Shown here piece after piece: positions 59,333-64,000 of a stretch of 64,000 nt of DNA. A program made the position numbers and the translations under genes. Below the pieces are notes generated by a model. That model had not been told where the DNA came from. It saw only the letters and a list, made by a program, of their open reading frames with translations, and made no database searches. How positions within the stretch are numbered: position 1 is the stretch's first letter; every line of letters begins with the position of its first letter. This DNA is from Verticillium longisporum (taxonomy: Eukaryota; Ascomycota; Sordariomycetes; Glomerellales; Plectosphaerellaceae): assembly GCA_019188255.1 (NCBI GenBank), contig JAETXT010000005.1:2170001-2234000 (forward strand), written 5' to 3'.

Positions 59333-60562
59333 ATGTCTCCGCCCTCACAAGAACGTCAATTACAGCTTGCTCTTCAGGCTATTCAAAATGACCCAGATCT
59401 CAGTATACGCGCTGCGACAAATATCTTTGGTGTTCCCCGAATGACCTTGACGCGTCGACTACGCGGTATTACTTCGCAACGCGACAGGATCCCCCTCAAT
59501 CGAAATTTGACGGAGCTCGAGGAGTTAACGATTGTTCAATACATACTTGAGCTAAATTCCCGAGCATTTCCTCCCCGGCTTTGTGAGGTTGAAGATATGG
59601 CTAATCGACTGCTAGCCGACCGCGACGCGCCGAGTGTCGGGAAGCGCTGGGCCTCAAACTTCGTCAGGCGACAACCAGAGCTTAAGACGCGTTTCTTTCG
59701 CAGATATGACTATCAGAGAGCCCAATGCGAAGATCCCGAGGCAATTCGCGATTGGTTCGCGCTCGTAAAGAACACAATCGCCAAATACGGTATCGCGGAG
59801 CCTGATATCTATAACTTCGATGAGACTGGGTTTATGATGGGCGTTATCGGGTCCGGAATGGTCGTTACGAACGCCGAAAGACGTTCTAATACGAAAATGG
59901 TCCAACCAGGAGGTCGGGAATGGGTGACAGTGATCCAAGGCGTTGGCGCAGACGGGTGGTGTGTCCCGCCGTTCATCATTATGGCGGGCAAAAATCACCT
60001 CTCAAGCTGGTACGAAGACAGCCCTCTACCTCACGACTGGGTAATCGCTACGACAGACAAAGGCTGGACAACAAATGAGAAAGGTCTAGAATGGATTCAG
60101 CATTTTGACAAGCATACCAAGCCCCGTCGGTCGGCCGGATATCGCCTCCTTATCCTAGATGGGCACCAAAGTCACCATTCCGTTGAGTTCGAGCTCTACT
60201 GCAAGGAAAACAACATCATTACGCTATGCATGCCTCCCCATTCATCTCACCTACTTCAACCTCTTGATGTTGGCTGTTTTGGCCCGCTAAAGCAGGCCTA
60301 CGGTCGGCAAATTGAGAAGAAGATGAGGGCAGGTACAAGCCACATCACGAAGGAGGACTTCTTTCCCGCGTTTTTCGCAGCTTTCAAAGAAGCTATGACG
60401 GAAAGGAATATCAAGGGGGTTCAGAGGTGCTGGGCTTGTCCCAATGAGCCCCGAAATTGTGGTTTCAAAGCTGGATGTGAAGCTACGGACACCGACGCCC
60501 GTCGAGGGGGTCCCCGATACATCAGAACCTTGGGTCTCCCAAACGCCTCACAACCCGATTGA
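59333..60562 (+). CDS. Fot1/pogo transposase (copy 2), DDE part
   Basis: 409 codons. Gapless with copy 1 up to about residue 360. It has the same two HTH regions and Asp163 (YNFDETGF), Asp276 (LILDGHQSHH) and Asp312 (LQPLDVGCFGP), so DD35D is intact. After ...TERNIKG the frame leaves the family sequence and ends in a spurious Cys/Arg-rich tail at 60562. The true C-terminus lies in the plus-one frame. Transposition competence is unknown. Confidence 0.93.
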   Translation: MSPPSQERQLQLALQAIQNDPDLSIRAATNIFGVPRMTLTRRLRGITSQRDRIPLNRNLTELEELTIVQYILELNSRAFPPRLCEVEDMANRLLADRDAPSVGKRWASNFVRRQPELKTRFFRRYDYQRAQCEDPEAIRDWFALVKNTIAKYGIAEPDIYNFDETGFMMGVIGSGMVVTNAERRSNTKMVQPGGREWVTVIQGVGADGWCVPPFIIMAGKNHLSSWYEDSPLPHDWVIATTDKGWTTNEKGLEWIQHFDKHTKPRRSAGYRLLILDGHQSHHSVEFELYCKENNIITLCMPPHSSHLLQPLDVGCFGPLKQAYGRQIEKKMRAGTSHITKEDFFPAFFAAFKEAMTERNIKGVQRCWACPNEPRNCGFKAGCEATDTDARRGGPRYIRTLGLPNASQPD

Positions 60563-60986
60563 AGCTAGCTGTCAGTCAGAGTTTATTAAAGGTCGAATCG
60601 CCCGACACCAAGGAAGCTCTCCGACGTCGATTCTTAACGCTATAGACCACTTTACCAAGGGGACGCGTGGAATCATGCATCAACTCGCCCTATTGAAGTC
60701 GGAGAACCAGATCCTTCGAGACGAGAACGCGACACTCAGCAAGCGTCGGAGAGCTAAGAAAACACGTCTCAGGCAAGGAGGGAGTCTAACTCTAGGTGAG
60801 GGACAGGAGATACAAACCAATATCGAGGTTCAGGTCCAGATAAATGAGGAAACGCGTCAGAGAAGCAGTCGCCAACCAAGGGACGGGACGAAGAAACGGC
60901 GCTGCGGTGTCTGCGGCGAGCCTGGACATAATGCGCGAACTTGTCAGCTGGAGACGAGGGCTTCTGAAGAAGAGGATTTCAAGTAG
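60420..60986 (+). pseudogene. C-terminal zinc-knuckle part of transposase copy 2, out of frame
   Basis: Starts with RGAGLVPMSPE-like sequence directly after the frame change. It has a Leu/Glu-rich helix (HQLALLKSENQILRDEN), a basic patch and the CCHC knuckle CGVCGEPGHNARTC, and ends at 60986. It is parallel to 49363-49923 in copy 1. Confidence 0.8.
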
Positions 60987-61045
60987 TTTCAATTGATTTA
61001 AGGCGTTAGGGTTCACCGGGATGCTGCTGTCGTCGCATGGTCGTG

Positions 61046-61093
61046 GTCAGGTGGCCCACTTGCTTGTTTGGCCCACTTGCTTATCATGCACGT
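61046..61093 (-). repeat. Right terminal inverted repeat of transposon copy 2
   Basis: Exact reverse complement of 59234-59281. Confidence 0.95.
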
Positions 61094-61095
61094 TA

Positions 61096-64000
61096 TAGTA
61101 TTTAAGGATATTATAAATATATTATATTCTAATATCGCTCTATTCTACTAGGACTCCTATAAGATTCTATTTATCTAGCTAGATATATTTAAGGAATATA
61201 GTTTCTTTATTATATTTTTCTTTATTATAAATAAGGAGACTTACCTATTAAAAGGTATAATTTACTATTAAATAGTATATTTAATCTTCTATTAAAATAA
61301 AAGGCTAAATATAATTAAAACTAAATATTAATTAATAGAGCTAGAAATTACTTATTTTATATAAATAGTTTATAAAATAAGGACGATAATATAATCTATA
61401 TAGAGATTATTAATAATTGTCCTTATAGACTATATTATAATAATAAATATTATAAAATAAACTATTCTAGTAATTATTAATAAGATATAATTAAATATAA
61501 AGCTAATATCCTTATTAGAGTTCTTAAGCTAGTTCTAGCTAGATTATTAATATATCCCTAATAAAATGAATATTATAGCTAATATATTATTATAGCTATT
61601 AGGATACTTAATAGAATAAAAGGAGCTAGGTAAATTAGATAGGATTTAGGACGATTAGGTAATCTTCTTATATAATAATATCTATATAAATAACGATTTT
61701 CGTAAAAAGCTCCTTAATAGATATTATAAAGATCTATATTAGAGCTATATTATTATATAAATTAGAGATATAGACTCTTTTATTAAGCTCCTATTTAAAA
61801 TTAAGAATAGAATACTATATAATAAGGAGACTAATAGGAGATATTATATATATATCTTAAAAAGCTATTAGGAAGATATTCTAGAAGAATTATATAATTA
61901 TAAAAACTATTTTAAGGAATAAAGAATATAATAAGATATAATTATTAGGTTTACTATACTATAGCTTTAATAAATAATTAAGAAGTATATTATAAGCTAT
62001 AAGATTTATAAACTAAATTAAATCGATTAAGCGAAACCTATTAATATTCTATAGCTAATTTTTATATTACCTATTATATTTAATATAATAGCTATAGACT
62101 TTATTATTAAGCTATTAATAGTATTATTAGCTAGAATACTATAATAGATAAAGAGTTTCGAAACTTTTAATACTTCATAGATAATAATAGATATCTTTAG
62201 TAAAAGTATAATACTTATTCTAGAGTATATAGAATATATAATTAAAGACTAAATAAAGATTAATATTCGAATATTCTAGCTCGTAAATTAGAGAATACTA
62301 AAGTCTATTATCTTAAATAGGGATAGGAAGTTTATATCTACTTATTAGAAGGAATTCTAGAAGGAATTAAGAATAAAGCTAAGATTCTCGATAATATAGT
62401 ACTTCTAGATTAATAAAGCCTTTAAAAAGAAGAATTAGATAATTAAGATAGCTATTAGGATATTTATATTTAATAATCTAGATATTCTATAAATAAAGGT
62501 AATTATTTCGCTCTAATTTAATCTAAAAATATATATAATATTATAATAAATATATTAATAAATAAGGTTATATATAGATTTAAAATAAATATAATATTAG
62601 ATATACTAGGAGATATAAATATTAAAATAAATAGGGAGATCTTCTAGGAAGAAGCCTAGCTAGTAATTATACTAGCTTAGATAATAATAAAGAGATAATA
62701 TAATATAAAGTATTAATAAATAACCTTTACTTTAGAGGATTTCGTAAATATTAAGCTTAATTATAGATATAATCTATTAAAGAAGCTATCCCTTAAACTT
62801 AATTAATAAAGATTTAGACTATTTTATATAGTAAAGAGGATAGGAGCTTTAATATATAAGCTAGACCTCCCCCCTATAATAAATATCTATCCTATAATCT
62901 CTATAATATACCTCTTACTAGCTATAGCCCTAAGTGAAGGCAATTGCCCCTATTAGTCTATATTTTAAAGATTATTATTAGTCTAGGATAATAATATAAT
63001 ATAGTAAATAGAGCTATATAAATACTTCGAGGTCGAAAGAATATTAGATAAGAGGAAGACTAGAAGAAGTAGAAGGTAACCCTAAATAGAGTTATTTATT
63101 AAATAGAAGGGCTAGCTAAGTTAATATAATATCTAGATATTAGAGGATATTATAATAATTAACGATTTAATTATAGTATTTAGAATAGAAAGAGATAAGA
63201 TTATTAAATTTAATAATATAGAGGATAAAGGTAAAGATATATAGGACTAGCTATTAGAGCCTAAGGAGCTTAAGGATTAAATATAAACCTATTAAATAGT
63301 TAAGCTAGTATAATATAGTAGAATAATAATAAATAGGCCTAATAGTACTATTACCTAGGAATAGCGATAATTATAGTAAATAGGATTTAAATCTATTATA
63401 GCTTATAATAATTAAATAATAATATAAGATTACTATATATATATATAATAATCTATATAAAATATTTAGGATCTAAATTATTCTACTCTTATCCTTTCTA
63501 ACCTCCTAAATATACTACTCTTATTATATTTCTAGTATAAACCTTTAATATTATAATTACTATTAATTAGTAAATACTTAAGAACCCTATAATTATAATA
63601 TTATTATAATCGCTTAATTTTTTTAAATAAATACTATAGCTAGACTTCCCTATAATAACCTTCTATATAGTATTATATTTAATTATAATAGTATTATCCC
63701 GAAATAAGACTTTCTACTTAGAATACTATAATATAAATATCTAAAAGTACTAATACTTTATATTTATTAGATATCTCTATTTACTAGAGCTTTTTAACAT
63801 AGAAGACTTAGCTAGGACTATTTACTCTAAATCTTAAGTATTTCTAAATATATAGGGCTATAAGAATAAAGCTATTTAGAAGGATTATAGATAAAGGGCT
63901 ACTAAGTATAGCTTCCCCGACCTAGTAAATAATACTCTTAATAGAGTAATCTATATTAATATTAATATAGGCTAATTAATTATAAAGGAATAAATTAAAG
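61096..64000 (+). mobile_element. Ty3/gypsy chromodomain retrotransposon relic B (plus) and right inverted arm
   Basis: Reading through stops, about 61950-62410 gives the integrase core (FIIKLLIVLL, then IIIDIFSKS, then LKSIILNRDRKFIS). About 62750-62930 gives the segment before the chromodomain (RIGALIYKLDLPP), and about 63021-63185 the chromodomain (FEVERILDKRKTRR, ILEDIIIINDLI). It begins inside the pol region at 61096, so its 5' part is missing. The similarity to relic A continues to the window edge. Confidence 0.82.

Larger units (their letters stand above)
59234..61093 (+). mobile_element. Fot1/pogo-type DNA transposon, copy 2 (1860 bp)
   Basis: Flanked by TA (59232-59233, 61094-61095). 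Perfect 48-bp terminal inverted repeats each contain AAGCAAGTGGGCCA twice. The layout and total length equal copy 1, but sequence identity is partial: the transposases differ throughout and the terminal motif is different. Not RIP-mutated although it sits between two RIP-mutated gypsy copies. Confidence 0.95.
46925..64000. other. RIP-affected AT-rich desert with nested transposable elements
   Basis: Apart from two GC-normal insertions (48171-50030, 59234-61093) the sequence is very AT-rich. It is almost free of CA and TG dinucleotides, while TA is in excess and stops fill all six frames. That is the expected outcome of repeat-induced point mutation (C to T at CpA) on repeated DNA. Decayed polyprotein motifs identify LTR retrotransposons. 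The stretch 53140-53480 is milder and keeps some CA. The tract runs off the window. Confidence 0.92.

Noticed and set aside
46925..64000. Telomere or CRISPR array
   Set aside because: No TTAGGG arrays and no regularly spaced direct repeats. The repeats present are inverted or RIP-decayed transposon sequence.

Overview
The window is nuclear DNA of a filamentous ascomycete (Pezizomycotina, most likely a Sordariomycete). Introns are short (52-104 nt), GT-AG, with CTNAY branch sites. Genes are GC-rich, promoters are pyrimidine-rich on the coding strand, and an AT-rich tract shows the signature of repeat-induced point mutation (RIP). I cannot name the species. || Layout. 0.2-2.2 kb: a SOK1/Tcp11-type signalling protein (minus), followed by almost 11 kb with no convincing gene. 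13.1-14.9 kb: an F-box-like protein. 15.2-25.3 kb: a chitin-centred locus with a large GH18 chitinase carrying LysM-type and ChtBD1 modules (minus), a divergently transcribed secreted protein of unknown family, and a secreted poly-LysM protein cut by an in-frame stop. 27.3-31.1 kb: a secreted epoxide-hydrolase-like enzyme and a Pth11/SAT4-type membrane protein. 31.4-45.5 kb, all minus: a seven-exon GH38 alpha-mannosidase, an MFS alpha-glucoside-type sugar porter, an NPP1/NLP necrosis-inducing-like protein with a broken frame, and a seven-exon ferric reductase. || 46.9-64.0 kb is a gene desert nearly devoid of CpA/TpG. It holds RIP-degraded LTR retrotransposons, including two inverted Ty3/gypsy chromodomain copies, a tRNA-like relic and palindromes. 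Two GC-normal 1860-bp Fot1/pogo-type DNA transposons sit in it with TA target duplications, matched long terminal inverted repeats and clear DD35D transposase motifs. || Biology. The genes suggest a host- or surface-interaction region: chitin turnover and masking (GH18, LysM), an NLP, a Pth11-like receptor, and sugar, glycan and iron uptake or processing, next to a repeat-rich compartment. This is inference from content; no expression data are available. Several secreted genes and both transposons carry frame breaks or a stop, while most housekeeping-like genes read cleanly. That is either real decay or residual indel error in the assembly.
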